Numbered from the stretch's first letter, positions 35,001 to 48,489 are shown. The stretch: DNA of 64,000 nucleotides from Azolla caroliniana (GCA_043228905.1 JBHGNT010000007.1:3100001-3164000), one strand, 5' to 3'. Notes: generated by a model not told the origin, from the sequence alone. A program made the numbers and translations.

Positions 35001-38000
35001 ATTGGGTCCCAATGATTTACTACGTGCAAACGGGTATATCAATGGATCTCCCGTACAATTTTTATTTGATTCAGGAAGCTCACACAACTTTGTGAATGAT
35101 CGTTTGGTTCAAATATAGGGAATCCAACCCACCGTAAGTGATCATACCTACACGGTGCACTTGGCTGATGGAAGAGTACAATACATCAACGGGGAGATTC
35201 ATTCATTAGGAATTTCTATTAATACTTATATAGAGGAAGTAGACTTCCATGTAATGAATCTTTGTACCACCGATGTAATACTGGGTTATCCCTGGTTTTA
35301 TAATAAAAACTCTTCTTTATCCATTCATTGGGTTCATCATTCAATTACATTTGTATTGAACGATTGTACTCATTTTATTCAATGTGTAAAAAAATAATCC
35401 CTCTCGATTGTTTCCTCGTGTCCATCAATATCCGAGTTGTCTTTTTCTACTCTATTTTATTGTGTACTTGATCCAGACATTCACGTTTACAATATCGATA
35501 ATGTCTCGGTTCAATTAACATATTTTGAACAACTTGATGAAATCTTAAATGATTTTCGTGATGTTTTTCCAAGTGAACTACTAGATGTCTTACCTCCTAA
35601 ACGTAATATAGACCATCGTATAGATATTGTACCTGGTGTTGCACCAATAAGTATACCTCCTTATTACTTAAGTTGATCCGAAGAGGATGAGGTATCTAAG
35701 CAACTCAAGGACTATTTACGAATGGGTTATATACGTTATAGTAAATCTCCATGGGGTGCACCAGTTCTCTTGGTTAAAAAGAAAGAGGGCACATGGCGTA
35801 TTTGTATTAATTACCAATGCTTGAATAAAGTGACGATCAAGAATTCGTATCCATTGCCCCAGGCTGACGATCTAATTGACCGTCTCCAGGGAGCTCGGTA
35901 TTTTACGAAACTTGATCTCCGTACTGGCTACCATCAAATTCGTATAAGTGAGGACAATGTTCCTAAAACAACATTTCGTACGCGCTATGGCCATTATGAG
36001 TTTCTGGTTATGCCTTTTGGTTTGACCAATGCTCCGGCTACATTTCAACAAGAAATGAATGACATTTTTCAAGAACAACTTGGAAAATTTGTCGTTATTT
36101 TCTTAGATGATATTTTAGTTTATAGTCGTACATTACACGAACATGCTAAACATGTCCGCTTTGTTTTACAAACATTGCGTGACAAACAGTTTTATGCAAA
36201 GATCTCAAAATGTGAGTTCTTCAAGAAATCAATTACTTACCTTGGACATCTCATAACCAAACAAGGTGTTGAAATTGATCCTTCTCGCATCGAGAAAATC
36301 AAGCTTTGGCCCACTCTTCGGAATATTCGAGAAGTTCGATCATTCCTTGGTTTTGTTGGGTTTTTGCGAAAATCCCTCCGTAATTACTCCCAATTGACGA
36401 CGCCATTTACTGATCTTCTAAAAGGTCAAACGCGTAAGTCTACAAAACCTATTGTGTGGAATGCTACACTAGACCTCGCTTTTAAGGAACTCAAGGACCT
36501 GGTATGCAAGGCTCCTTCACTTCTTTTACCCGATCCTTCAAAACCTTTTGAGGTTGAAACTGATGCAAGCAATTATGCTATAGGTGCCGTCTTATATCAA
36601 GATGGTAAACCAATAGCATTCGAGAGTAAGAAACTTGATTCTGCTCAATGTCGGTATACTGTTCAAGAAAAGGAATTATTTGCAGTTATACATGCACTCA
36701 AAACATGTCGCCATTATCTTTATGGAAATCGCTTTGTGGTAACTACGGACCATGAGTCCTTGAAATATTTTTGTGACCAACAAGACCTGAAAGTTCGTAA
36801 GGCACGATGGGTTGATCTCATCCAGGACTTTGATTTTTCCATACGATATCGTAAAGGTTCCATGAATATTGTCGTTGATGCACTAAGTCGCATCCGTGAA
36901 GTTAACATACTTAGCTTCACTGAAATAACATCAAATCTTTATGATCACCCTCGAGGAAAGTATCCTGATGACAGTTATTTTGCAAAATATTGGGCAAGAG
37001 TTGAGTCTGGAACAGACACCACCACATCCTCGAAGGAATACTTACACCTTGCTAACGGTCTACTCTATTGTAATGGGAAGGTTTGTGTTCCAGATTTACC
37101 CAAGGTCAAAAAGAGGATTCTTTTTGAATGCCATGATGCACCCTGGAATACATCGTACACTCGTTCTCATCTCCACTCAATTTTATTGGCCTAAGATGCG
37201 TCCTGACATACATAGCTATGTGACTAAATGTCACCAATGTCAGGTTAACAAAGCCGAGCGACTTAAAGCCGCAAGACTTCTACATCCCTTGGACATTCCC
37301 AACAATAAGTGGGAAACTATATCCATGGATTTTATTGTTAGCCTTCCTCGTACCTAAAAAGGCCATGATGCCATCTGGGTTGTGGTTGATAGACTAACTA
37401 AAATGGCCAGATTTATTGCTACTAAAACAACGGTAACAGCTCCTGAATTGGCTTACCATTTCATTGATGAGTTATTTCGTTTTTACGGGTTGCCGATGGA
37501 TATCGTGAGTGATCGAGATCCAAAGTTTACTAATGACTTCTGGACACAAGTCTTCAAGAAGTTAGAAACTACGTTGAGCATGAGCTCCACGGATCATCCT
37601 CAATCCGATGGACAAACAGAACGAGTAAATCAAATTATTGAGGACATGCTTTGAGCATATGTTGGTGCAAAACCAACAAAATGGGAACGTTATCTCCCAA
37701 TTTTGGAGTTTGCTTATAACAACTCCAAGCATACGTCGACGGGATATAGTCCTTTTATGTTGATGTATGGTTTTCAGCCACGAGCCCCGATTGATGTTAA
37801 TATTACATCATGATGAGTTGCGAAGTACGCAAAACTTTCTTCGAGATATGCAAGATATGTTGCATATTGCATGAGATAATATAAAAACAGCTCAAGATAG
37901 AGCACGTTTTTATGCTGATCATCATAAGCAACCTCGTGTATTCAACCCTGGACAGAAGGTATTTTTACTTGTGCCTCACAATTCTAAGACATTGTCTACG

Positions 38001-38379
38001 GGTAAGTGTGTTAAGTTAGCCCCACGATTTTGTGGACCTTTTACAGTCCTCAAACGGATTGGGTCATCAGCCTATCCTCTCGCTCTTCCCGATGGTGTTG
38101 GAATTCATCCAATCTTTCATGTGAGTTGTCTAAAAGAACTTCTAGGTTCTGGCGACAATACAGTTACAACTGAAACTCTGGTTACTTCTGAAGATGTATC
38201 TTCTAAACCACATATACTAGAAAGAATTCTCGATGTTAAAACAAAAAAATTATGTACTAAAGAAATCTGAGAATTTAAAATAAAATGGATGGATAAATCA
38301 ATAAAAGATGCCACATGGGAACGCGAAAGTACTCTCAGAATTAACTTCCCTAACTTTCCATTGCAAGAGTGCAATGTTT
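35001..38379 (+). pseudogene. Retrotransposon pol (PR-RT-RNaseH-IN-chromodomain), broken
   Basis: Protease has its DSG active site at 35068 (LFDSGSSHNFV), followed by stops at about 35116 and 35394. The longest intact piece is 35722-37194: RT with the catalytic FLDD box near 36100, and RNase H with [22 protein letters not shown] and TTDHESL. A stop at 35674-35676 precedes it. A frameshift near 37140 splits the integrase zinc finger (HPGIH half and CHQC half). The integrase core retains D (SMDFIVSLP), D (VSDRDPKF) and E (GQTERVNQ), with stops at 37355, 37652, 37811 and beyond. The C-terminus near 38205-38350 (HILERILDVKTKKL, then a stop, then ATWERE, FPNF) resembles a chromodomain. Confidence 0.92.
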
Positions 38380-38380
38380 T

Positions 38381-38397
38381 AAAGAGGGGGGGGAGTA
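38381..38397 (+). other. Polypurine tract
   Basis: AAAGAGGGGGGGGAGTA directly precedes the TGTTACGGGC start of the 3' LTR; it is the expected primer for plus-strand synthesis. Confidence 0.9.
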
Positions 38398-38853
38398 TGT
38401 TACGGGCATGACCATATAATATCTCGTGGTGAGAATTTACCGTAGTATTCTATACACGTGGATAAGTGTGAGGGTTAAACGAGAGTGTAAAGAAGGGGAG
38501 GATTACTTTTAAATCCTCGAGATTGAGACAACCCATTAGGCCAAGTGTGAACATGGTCGGGGGCCTTGGGTATCGCTATAAATAGAGGCCTAGCTACCCT
38601 CATTTCAGCATCTGGTTGACTACGTCGAGACTCTGTCTTGTGGTGGGTCAACTATTGTAGCGAGCGCGCCAGCACTAGGTACGATTCGATGCCACGGCGG
38701 TGGTATGGGACGCCGATCGAGGCTCGAGTCCGTCTCGATCCCTTCGCTCGGGGGTGGTCGGGCGGATCGACACCCTTCTTTCTCTCTCTCCTTTCTTTCT
38801 ATCTACCTAGATCTATCCTTATCTAATGCTTACTTTAGTACATGTCTCTAATA
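38398..38853 (+). repeat. 3' LTR (456 bp)
   Basis: Same ends as the 5' LTR. Compared with it there is a 9-base insertion (GGGCGGATC-like, near 38760) and about 16 substitutions. Confidence 0.95.
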
Positions 38854-38858
38854 TCATG

Positions 38859-41800
38859 GCCATGGAAAGGGTTGTTGAGTACATGCTTAAAGTTCAAACA
38901 AGTCTCTCACATTAACTTCCTAGAATCACATGAGACACAAGGCAAAAGATCCAAAAGAAACACAAAAGCAATTTTTTATGTTCTAGTTGGTTGCAAGATA
39001 TGGAAAAAAAATTTGGAAGATGGAATGCAACACACTTGATTAATGAGGCATCATTAGATGCCTTTGTAAATGAGGCCTTTTTCTGTGCCAATGTATCATG
39101 ACACGAGGAAAATGTGGAGGCTCATGCTTCAAACACTGTGCTACATATGTTGCATCTAACTACAAAACCATATTATTCTTTGCAAGAGGAAAGTATACAC
39201 ATCAATGCATGTTAGAGCTCATTCCGTTGTAAGCCATCCAAATGATTGCTTCCATGTGACTTAACTCTCACACACTCCAGTGTGAGATGGGGCATTATGG
39301 CACATATGATGAGGTAGTGTGGACTATGCACACTTTGCCCAAAGCAAGTTCAAGAGTTTGAGTATCACACTTTGATATAATGCTCTACTTTAGTTTATCA
39401 CATTTGATTATGCTTTCCACACATCTTTGAACAAATCCCATCCTCGCACAAATTTATCTCATAATCATAATGTGCACTCTCGATTGCAACATTTATTGGT
39501 AAATTTCTTGAACGTTAAGAGTCACTACTCACTTTCATATGTATTATGTGAAAAGTAATCTTTTTGGTCTCAAAGGTCATATTCTACCTCTGAAGACGAT
39601 AATAAAATCAAACTATCTATCTATCTATCTGCCCAAGTTTGATCCTTGCCATGGTGATGACTCAGACTTGTGCCACTTGTTGGTTCACATACTTCCCTTT
39701 TAACGCCAAGGTCCTTAACTAGTGCATGTCCAATCCTTGATATGCCTTCCTACTTCTAGTGATAAAATGCATGTAGAAATGCTCATGTCTCCCTTTCTCT
39801 TCTCCTTGGACTTGCATTCAACCTCATTGCACAATTGTTCCTTCTTTGCTAGATTAGGGCTTGCTCTTTTGATGCTTCTATGTTCTACCTCCAACATGTT
39901 TCTCTATTTCTTTAACTTGCTTCTCTTGCAAATCAAATTTTTTTCTTAGATCTAGCTATAGTTCTTGTGGGTAGGAATGGGATATATTTCAAGTCCATCC
40001 TCATTATGTCTATTTTCTAGGATAGATAAACTTGGGATGGTCATGACTTCCCCACCTTGTCATCCATCGTTGAGGCCATTAGGCACATCGACACCTTTTG
40101 TACAGAATGGGGCTTATTGGTGGATAACATGATGTTTTCCCCAATGATATTCATCTTTACCTTTGTTTGAGCTATATGAAATTTAATTACATTTTATTGC
40201 CATTGTCTTTTCTATTTGTAATGATGGCATTTGTATGAGAGACATGAATCCATGAGGGCCTCCACCGTCAAACCCCCACATGGTAAAGAGAAACCATATC
40301 ATCCACCAAACCTTTAACTAAATGAGAAACCCTAAACCCTAAACCCTAAACTAATGAGTGGCGCAAGTCTCCTTGCCATCACATCATCACAAGAAGACAA
40401 CCTTAGTAACAACAAAAGGGATTTTGTGGTAAAGATATAAAAGAAAGGTTCAAAACCTGTATAAACCAATGTCCTGCCAACAAATGTAAAGGATTCACAT
40501 TTATGCCAATAATGGAAGTAGAGGTGAATATGAAGACCCAACAAGTGCTTGTCAATATTTCATATAGGTTTGACAATTACCTGATGGCACTACAAACTTG
40601 ACCATTGAGTACCATTTTTTAAAAAAAAATGGAGCTTCAATTGATCAAGCAATGAGAGTGATAGAATTAATCACCCAACATTATGCAAATTGGGAGAAAT
40701 GAAAACATTGATGGCCAATAGAGTGTAGGAGAATAACCAATCAACTCATTACCTTGTTGGTCCAATAAAAAAGCAACAATAAAGAAATTGCCTAACTAAG
40801 AAGAAACACATACCATCTTAGAGAAGGAAAGTTACATAAGGAAAAAGGAAAAAGTCATCATAACTAAAGAACAAACTTGAAATCTGCATAGCAATGCAAT
40901 TACATGGAGTAAAATCATCCAATATCACATTATATAAGCTGCATAGTCTCCTCTAAATTTGGATATCACATTATATAAGTTGCATAGTGCTTAACTTAGG
41001 CTAATGCTAGTGTTAGACCTGATGTTCTCCAATTTATGCCCTTAGGACATGCTTATCTAGGCCAGTTAGTATTGAAGAAATTGCTAAATTTGCAGACTTG
41101 CTTTGGAGATGTCTCAACGGAAGTATCAAATGTTTGCTCAAAATTATGATTACATTTAGGGCACATGTTTGGGGAATGTACGAATACATTATGACATTGG
41201 TAAAATCAGGAATCTTGATTATGTCTTGGAAAACCCCTTGTCAGTAGATGATTGGAAAATAAATCATAGATTTTCTTCTTCTGATTCCAGACCAGTCCAC
41301 ATTAGCAACAGGAAATAGAACCATCAAAAGTTTGATGGTAGGGTGATAGTTTCAAATTAACACTTGATAAATTAGACATTTGTACTCTCAACAACCCCAA
41401 CTTAGTTTTCAGAATTACTCTCATATATGAATCTGGCGTAAGTACAATCACAGTATACAATAGGATAGTTCTTATTCCACCAATCACAAAATAAAAAACA
41501 TGTTCTTTTTTTCAACACTTCGTGTTAAAATGAATCAACGAATACCAATGAAAGATTAAGCAAAAGCATTCCTAGCAATGAAAGATTTGGACAGATGAGT
41601 TGTGAACATGCTCCAAAGAATGTTGCAATTATAAACGATGTTATAGTGTGTCTTGCTGATGATGCTCTCTTTCTTTGAATGGACCCATTCCTCACCAGCA
41701 TTATCCTACTTTACACAACCAATAAGAGTATTAAGACGATCTCTCATCCAAATAATCCATAACCAAGGGGGTTAGTCAATAACAATAATAACAACATTAT

Positions 41801-42361
41801 ATAGATGATATTGTCAATGAAATTCTTCCGAGGCAGGAAAACTGATTCAATCATAATTGTATTTAGAAGTGGGGAATTATCCATATAAATGAACAAACAT
41901 AAAGCATTAGTATGCATCTCCAGATGCCAGCATATTTAAAGCCCTCTCAAAAATGAGATGAGCAGAGCTCAAGGTGAAAGCAAAACTTCCCTAAAGCAAT
42001 TTAGGGACCCATTGGTATTACATGGTCAGCTCTCCTCAATAATAGGTTAGACAGCATTATGTATATATTATATACTTCTTACAACAAGCTCCACAGGTAG
42101 TTGTGTTCAAATGAAATAAGTAAATTGGTTTCACCATCCATCCATATTTACTTTAAGCTTACAACAATGCTCCAGTGGAGTGTAAGCCTTTAAACTGAAT
42201 AATCTAGCTTGGTTTTACCTTCTTTTGGCCAGCAAAGCCCCCACTCTTTCTTCAAGCTTTGAAAGCATTGAAGACCTCTTTCATTCACAGTGAACTGAAC
42301 CCATCATGAAGAACGAAATTGAATCAAGTTTTGAGTAACATTGACAGAGAAAACCCTCTAC
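38859..42361. other. Intergenic region
   Basis: AT-rich spacer between the retrotransposon and SEUSS. It contains a short interstitial telomere repeat at 40327-40351 and a small (TATC)n tract near 39614-39632. No gene recognised. Confidence 0.6.
40327..40351 (-). repeat. Interstitial telomeric repeat
   Basis: AAACCCTAAACCCTAAACCC... gives about 3.5 units of the plant telomere repeat (TTTAGGG on the minus strand). It is short, consistent with telomerase-mediated break repair or a telo-box, not a former chromosome end. Confidence 0.85.
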
Positions 42362-45300
42362 TCAAGAGTTCCAAGAGAAAATATCATTGCTTTCAAAATC
42401 GTAAGGGAAGCTCTGGCTTGGATCTTGAAGCAAACTTTGATCTAAGCTGTCAGTATTATTGCCTGATAAACTAGATCCGAAACCCATCACATTCTGGCCA
42501 TTATTACCAGACAAGTAGCTTTGATTCATTAAACCATCACTAAAACTGCTGGTTACCCCTCCTATATTTCCACTATCACTATCACTTATAGAGCTTCCCA
42601 TCCCTCCACCTTCATTACCTCCTAATCCTTCATTCACATTGCTCGAGCTTTGAAATCCATTTCCATTTATTGCCACGTTTCCAAATCCATTATTCAGTCC
42701 AGCTTTCACATCAATGTTTGACGTGTTTACACCACTTTTCAACTGAGATGACATGAGTAGTTCTTGAATATGGTGTGCCATCATTGAGCTTTCATGTTTT
42801 TGTGGATTGACGCTCCCATTTGAGGTCTTTTGCTGAGTTGAAGAATGAGCGACAAATGCATTGGGAGATGATGAATCGCCGCCACTATTCACTGATTGAT
42901 ACCCATTTTGCAAAGAGCTGAGATGGCTGCGATGGGTAAGGCTTGAAGAAGTTGTCGAGTTTGACCCAAGGCCATTGGAGGTATTACCAACATCAGGAGG
43001 AAGTGAAAAGCTTTGACCATTGCTTTGTACTTGTGTCATCATAGAATGTGGAGAATTCTGGTGAGGTAGGGTTGGGAAAGCACTGATAGAGTTAACATTG
43101 TGGGTCAAATTTACCGAACCGCCACTTAAAGTGCTGTTGTGAGCATTTGTAATCGTAGAGGCAGATTGAGCTACTGCTATATTGTGGTCCAAAGGAAGAA
43201 TTTGAGGCATCACCACCTGCTGATGCACCATCTCGCCTCGGCGAGGAAATTTATGAAGGCTCTCTGTCACCGGTAAAACACATTTCTAAGATCAGTTCAT
43301 TGAGATAGATGAGTTGAGTGAGACATGTACTATACAATAATTTGATGAATAAAAATTGAGGCATTTCTTTACATTCCATTCTGCCTAAAGCATGTGGCAA
43401 GCAAGCAAGAAAGCAAAGAAGGAAAGAGAGAGTTGTACACATGTGCTATTAGCATCTTTAAATACAATTCTAGGCAGAACAGTGGAGCACAGGTCTATAT
43501 TAGCATGAAAGAGAAAATAAGAGCGCCTATAAAATGTCCATCATTGACGACATCAAATTTTGTTTTCTAACCACAAGAAAGTAATCATGAAAGAATTCTG
43601 CCCTTGCGCTCTTGATGGAAATGTTATTATGCCAAGCTACTCAGTTAAGAAACTTCTGAATATAATGATGAACAATATTAGTATCCGAATCATTCAGTAC
43701 ACTAACCAGACTCTGATATACAGACGAAATAAATAACAACACTGATGAGTAAAACATATTATTAGATAGGGTAAAATTTTTATTGTGCCATGGACATTTA
43801 CATCAAATGATATACTCACCTATAGGACCAGTTCTGTTTTCTCGGCTAAAGTCGATCAAGTCTTTCATACTATTTACAACCTCTGAAATCTGCGCATGTA
43901 AAAGAGATTTCATTAACAAACAATATTATGTATTGGAAGGAAGAAGATAATGTGCTTTAATTGGGGGTACATTCGTGGATTGATGAACAACCTGAAGACA
44001 ACGAACATATCTTTTTGTATAGCCAAGATCATTCACGGTTGGAGCCTCCAAAGTTCGTGTAAGCTGCCTTGCAGCTGCCACAAACCTGCAATTAAGATCA
44101 AAAAGAAGAAGAAGAAATTAACTTGTGCTTCTCATTCGAATATCAATACATAGCATCAACCTTTTTTTGGTGCTAATATTAATTTCTCAAATTTTTTCAG
44201 GCTTGTATAAAATGGACTGCATGTAAATCCTAGCAATTCAAGCCTTCTTCCTACACAAAAAGGTCAATGCATAGAAAAGGGGAATGATACCCAAAATTCA
44301 GCTGAATAATCTATATTACTCAACCTCTGAATGAATGAATGAATGAATATCATGCAAAATGTGGTATCCAATAAAGAACAAGTATATATGGCAAAAGGGA
44401 TCGCCCTGATTCTATGCAAAACTGGAAACACAAGTGATCCTCAACTCAATCCCACCTTTTATCCCTTCCCCAGCTCTTTGATTGAGCTAAATCTATCGCA
44501 AGTACATTTCACTTTTTAAAACAGATTTAACCTAATTGAAGAACCTTAAACAAGATTATGTGAAGCATTGATAGCCGAGAAAAAGTTTTTGGGGGCTCAA
44601 AGACAGTCTCAATCAACCTATCATTACAATGAGAATTGCATCTGACACATTACATACAGCTGGCAATTGGATTGAAGGTCTTGCATTGAAATATTGGATG
44701 CTCCCGTCTGATTTTGATTCATGGTATTCTGGTACTTCTGAACAGCAGCAGCTAATTGTGTGACCTACAATCATATATATTCAGAATATCCTGAGGGTTA
44801 GCTCTTATAGACTACCCTAAACCTCATGCATCTTGCAAGCATCAAGCAAAAGACTTTATTTCTTAAGCTTATAAAAAACAAGAGGGGAATAGAAGAGAAA
44901 TGCATGTGTGCATAGATAGATACCTGTGTGTGCCTGAGATAACATTACTAAAACCTGAGGGGGGGAAAGGGAGAAATGCAATACAATAGAATGTAGAAAG
45001 TGACCTGTGGAACCAATAGCTTTCTTGGGAGAAGTTCCTCATGACCCCGTGCACAAAACTCCCACAAGAGAATCTGCAGAAGCAATTCCAAAGTTCAAGA
45101 CTTTCACACCCATAATAAGGTTTATTCTAAATTGTATAGAGAAACCCCACATATGAGTCTTCCTACTCATGCATAAGCACCAACCTTAAGTTCAGCAGTA
45201 AAGATTATACGAAGCTGTCCTTCTCTCACAACTCGGAGATGTTCAAAAATGCTTTCTTGGACAGCTTTTCCATATTCAAGAACCATGTGACCTGAACTTA

Positions 45301-47741
45301 AGCGATATTCATTTGATATGTCCACAAAAAGAAGCTCATCCAGAATCCCACTATCATATTTTATCTTGCAAAGCCGTGGAAGCACTTCGACAGTTGTCTC
45401 TGCAACAAAAAGCACCGAATGAGCAGATCAAAATATAGTATTATAGATCCCTTAGTATATCATTATAGTATTGTTCTTACCGAAACCCCGGCTTGGCCTT
45501 GAACCACAAATTTCACAATGCCAAACATCCTGCAACAATAACAAGTGAGTTTTCAAACCTTAATAGTTGACCTTTTTAGTTTGCTAATTCAAAAGGCTAT
45601 TATTGAGTCTTGCTAACCCAGGTAATTGGGGTAACCAATGTCTTAGTAAGAAATCAGCTTAAATAGTTAGCAAAGATAGTGGTCAACAAAACAATTAAAA
45701 ACCTTTCTTAATTCACATGTCATGATTCTTCTACTTCCCATCTTCAGCACCTATAGCAAACTAGAGTATCCTAAAGAAATTATTAAAGCATCTGTCTAAT
45801 TCATCATGATTATTCTTAGACCCTCACAGATTTTGCCTTGTTGATTGAGAGTAATGAACCTGAGGGAATACGCCAGTGGGTTGCTTTCCGTGGTTGCCAT
45901 ACTGTGACACACACCATCGCTTCTTGGCTCCATGTGCAAAAAACTCCGCGACAAATTTCCGCCAGAAATGTATATTGTTATCCTACAAGAAGATAATAAA
46001 AATACAAAAAGAACTTCAGCCAGTGCCTCATTTTTCAGTCTTCTTCGTTATTATTAGCATTGATGAAGCTCACTACTCCTCAATGGTGCAATAAGCATAA
46101 GCCAACAATATAATAGAAAGCATAATGGCATTGCTCTTCAACCATGATACCATCATAGTTGTTAAAAAACGTGTATTCTAAGTTTAGAATACATTTTAGA
46201 ATACTCTGAAGTAATCTTTCTACATGTATTCTACATTTAAGATCTGCCATTGTATAATATTTCACGTATTCTATGTCTTCTAAGTATTCAACATCTTCTA
46301 CATATTCATTGCATTTAGCAAGTATTCAGCATTTCCATAATGCTAAAAAAACAATTAAATTATTAAAATTAGGTTTTTTTTCTTTAAAACTTTATATTTA
46401 AGAAGTATTCTACTTATTTAACATGTTTTATCTGTAGAATATGTATTCTAAGTATTTGAGAAAAAATGTAGAATACTTAGCATATGTATTCTACACATAT
46501 TGTATGCCTAAGTTATCTACACCAATGAATACATTTAAGCAATAACGCTAGTACTATTCAACAATGATGCCACATACAAATTCAATTCTCTTCCATAATG
46601 ACGATGCCATCAGATCAAATGTCATTACTCTCCAAATGATGTTGAATAATGTCATTACTCTGCAAATGATGCCATATAACACAATATCATTGTTCTTCAA
46701 TGATGATAACATTGCTATCCAATGATGTCACATGAACATAATGGAATTCCTCTTCCATACCATCACTGCGCTTTAACCAAAGTGCCATATAATCATAATG
46801 CAAGCTTGTTACCTTAAGTAAGCTCGACTACATAAATAAAAATCTTTAATTGAGCCAAGCCTGTCTAATTCATACCCTTACGAGAGCGACCAATATAAAT
46901 CATACCCATCAATGCGCTCACTTATCTAAATCATCCTATCAATTAAGCTCAACCTATCTAAAACATACTCTAAATTGATTTAAACCTATGTAAGTCATAC
47001 CTGGGGCCGACTGCGCTGGTTGAACATGTATTGCATTAGTCTCCGCGAACAAACTCCTGGCTCAAATTGTGGCTTAGAAGGGGGTCCTGCAAGCTGCTGC
47101 CTCAAATGTTGCTGCTGAAGTTGTTGAATATGATGACTTCTTTGTTGATGCATGAATCTTTGTTGTTGTACTAAGTTCATCTGAGCTTGAAATTGTAGCT
47201 GTTGAGATTGCTGCTGCTGCTGCTGCTGTTGAGATTGCTGTTGTCTATGGAGTTGAATAGCTTCTTGTCTTTGAAGATTATTTGCAAGCAGTGACTGATG
47301 GACCATAGTAGCAGAAGAAGAAGCATTGGCCATGTCAACTTCAGCTTTCACTTCATTGACAATGTGTTGTCTTGAATCCATCATCTTCATTTGTGAATCA
47401 ATCTTTGCAGACGAAGGAGATGATGAAGCTCCCATTAAAGCTTGCATTTGTTGTTGATGTTGATGATATTGTTGATGAAGATGATTATTATTAATATGAT
47501 GATGCGGATTGTTATTAAGTTGATTGTGGTGGATACTCATTTGTGGAATTTCTAGAGAGAATCTCGAGTTAGGGTTTGTTAGAGAAGTCTGCTGTTGTTG
47601 AACCTCTTGTTGTAATGGGTCCATTAGGGTTGAAACAGAGCTATGGCAATTATTAGTGAGAGTATTTACATTATTATTGAGACCATTGTTAGACGAGAAA
47701 GAGTGAGGAGACGCAGCAGATAAGCCCATAGAACCACTCAT
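42362..47741 (-). CDS. SEU: SEUSS-type transcriptional co-regulator (LIM-binding/Ldb1-like domain)
   Basis: Nine exons in transcription order: 47741-47001, 45982-45860, 45529-45481, 45399-45185, 45073-45005, 44764-44658, 44085-43992, 43889-43820, 43263-42362; 789 residues. The start is the ATG at 47741 (MSGSMGLSAAS); the frame extends four codons upstream to a TTG, which I do not use. Residues 1-230 are Gln/His/Asn-rich with a polyglutamine run. About residues 233-490 form the Ldb-like domain (CSRRLMQYMFNQR, FWRKFVAEFFAHGAKKRWCV, DVWHCEICGSRPSRGFE, EVLPRLCKIKYDSG, VREGQLRIIF, NDLGYTKRYVRCLQISEVVNSMKDLIDFSR). The Asn/Ser/Gly-rich tail ends FSWNS. SEUSS proteins partner LEUNIG and MADS factors to repress floral homeotic genes. 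The DVWHCEIC and RTGPIESL segments favour SEUSS over SEUSS-LIKE, but the N-terminus is shorter and unlike Arabidopsis SEU. Confidence 0.9.
46090..46800. repeat. AT-rich repeat block in SEUSS intron 1
   Basis: From about 46160 to 46500 the motif GTATTCTA or its complement TAGAATAC occurs repeatedly in both orientations (for example 46172, 46190, 46206, 46228, 46266, 46447, 46470, 46487). Both sides (46090-46155 and 46560-46800) carry degenerate ATGATGCCATATAA / CATAATGGCATT modules, as if one repeat type had inserted into another. No target duplication was found. Confidence 0.5.
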
Positions 47742-48084
47742 CTCTTCTCTCAAATTAGGGTTTCTTTACTAAAACGATGGCTCATTGAAGCTTCCATTGA
47801 TCCTCTCCAAGCAGAACACAGAGAGATCAATGGAAGGCGGGGATTTCAGGGTTAACGAAGACAGGTTAAAAGCAGAACTTCTGGCTATAGACGAAATAAC
47901 CCAAAACACAGATAATGAGAGAGAGCCCGGGGGGGGGTTGCAGGGGACCAAGGCAAAAAACAGACCTACTGACTACGAGAGAATTAGCCCAAACTTACAG
48001 AAAAACAGGGGGAGATGGAGAAAAGAATGAACAGAGTAGCAACGGAATTTCTAGCAATGGCAAACCAAAACATAGGAACTCCGA

Positions 48085-48236
48085 GAGAGAGAGAGAGAGA
48101 GAATGAATGAAGAAACAGAAGAGCTTCTGGCTGTGGCAGAATTAGCCCAAGACAGACAAACACAGAGAGAGAGAGAGAGTGTGTGTGTGTGTGTGTGTTT
48201 TCTAGGGTAGAAATACCCCAAAAATACAGACAAAGC

Positions 48237-48302
<66 letters not shown>

Positions 48303-48385
48303 GAAAGAGTGCAAAAGCAGAGCTTTTGGCTATGGCAGAATTAGCCCGAAACACAGAGAGACAGAGAGAGAGAGAGAGAGATGAT
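48085..48385. repeat. (GA)n and (GT)n microsatellites upstream of SEUSS
   Basis: GA tracts at about 48083-48102, 48165-48178, 48240-48270 and 48357-48381, with GT tracts at 48179-48198 and 48271-48298. The phrase AGAGCTTTTGGCTATGGCAGAATTAGCCC(A/G)A-like recurs near 47874, 48121 and 48319, so the microsatellites sit inside about three diverged copies of a larger unit. Confidence 0.8.
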
Positions 48386-48489
48386 AATGCAAGTAGGAGG
48401 AGAAGGAGGGGGGACCGGCTCAACCGGTCATCCGGTTTTAAATACAGGGGCGTCTGGGGCAACGTGCCTATCACGGGCTGGGATCCTGC

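Larger units (their letters stand above)
31897..38853 (+). mobile_element. Ty3/gypsy LTR retrotransposon, chromovirus type, complete but mutated
   Basis: A 6,957-bp element flanked by the 5-bp target duplication TCATG (31892-31896 and 38854-38858). It has two LTRs of 447 and 456 bp, a Met-tRNA-type primer site after the 5' LTR, and a G-rich polypurine tract before the 3' LTR. The internal order is gag with a zinc knuckle, protease, reverse transcriptase, RNase H, integrase and a C-terminal chromodomain-like segment; integrase after RNase H defines Ty3/gypsy. Many stops and at least two frameshifts make it non-autonomous. By eye the LTRs differ by about 16 substitutions and one 9-bp indel, so insertion is old but not ancient. 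The LTRs begin with TG but end with TA, not CA. Confidence 0.95.

Noticed and set aside
40327-40351. Chromosome end
   Set aside because: Only about 3.5 telomere units, in the middle of non-telomeric sequence.
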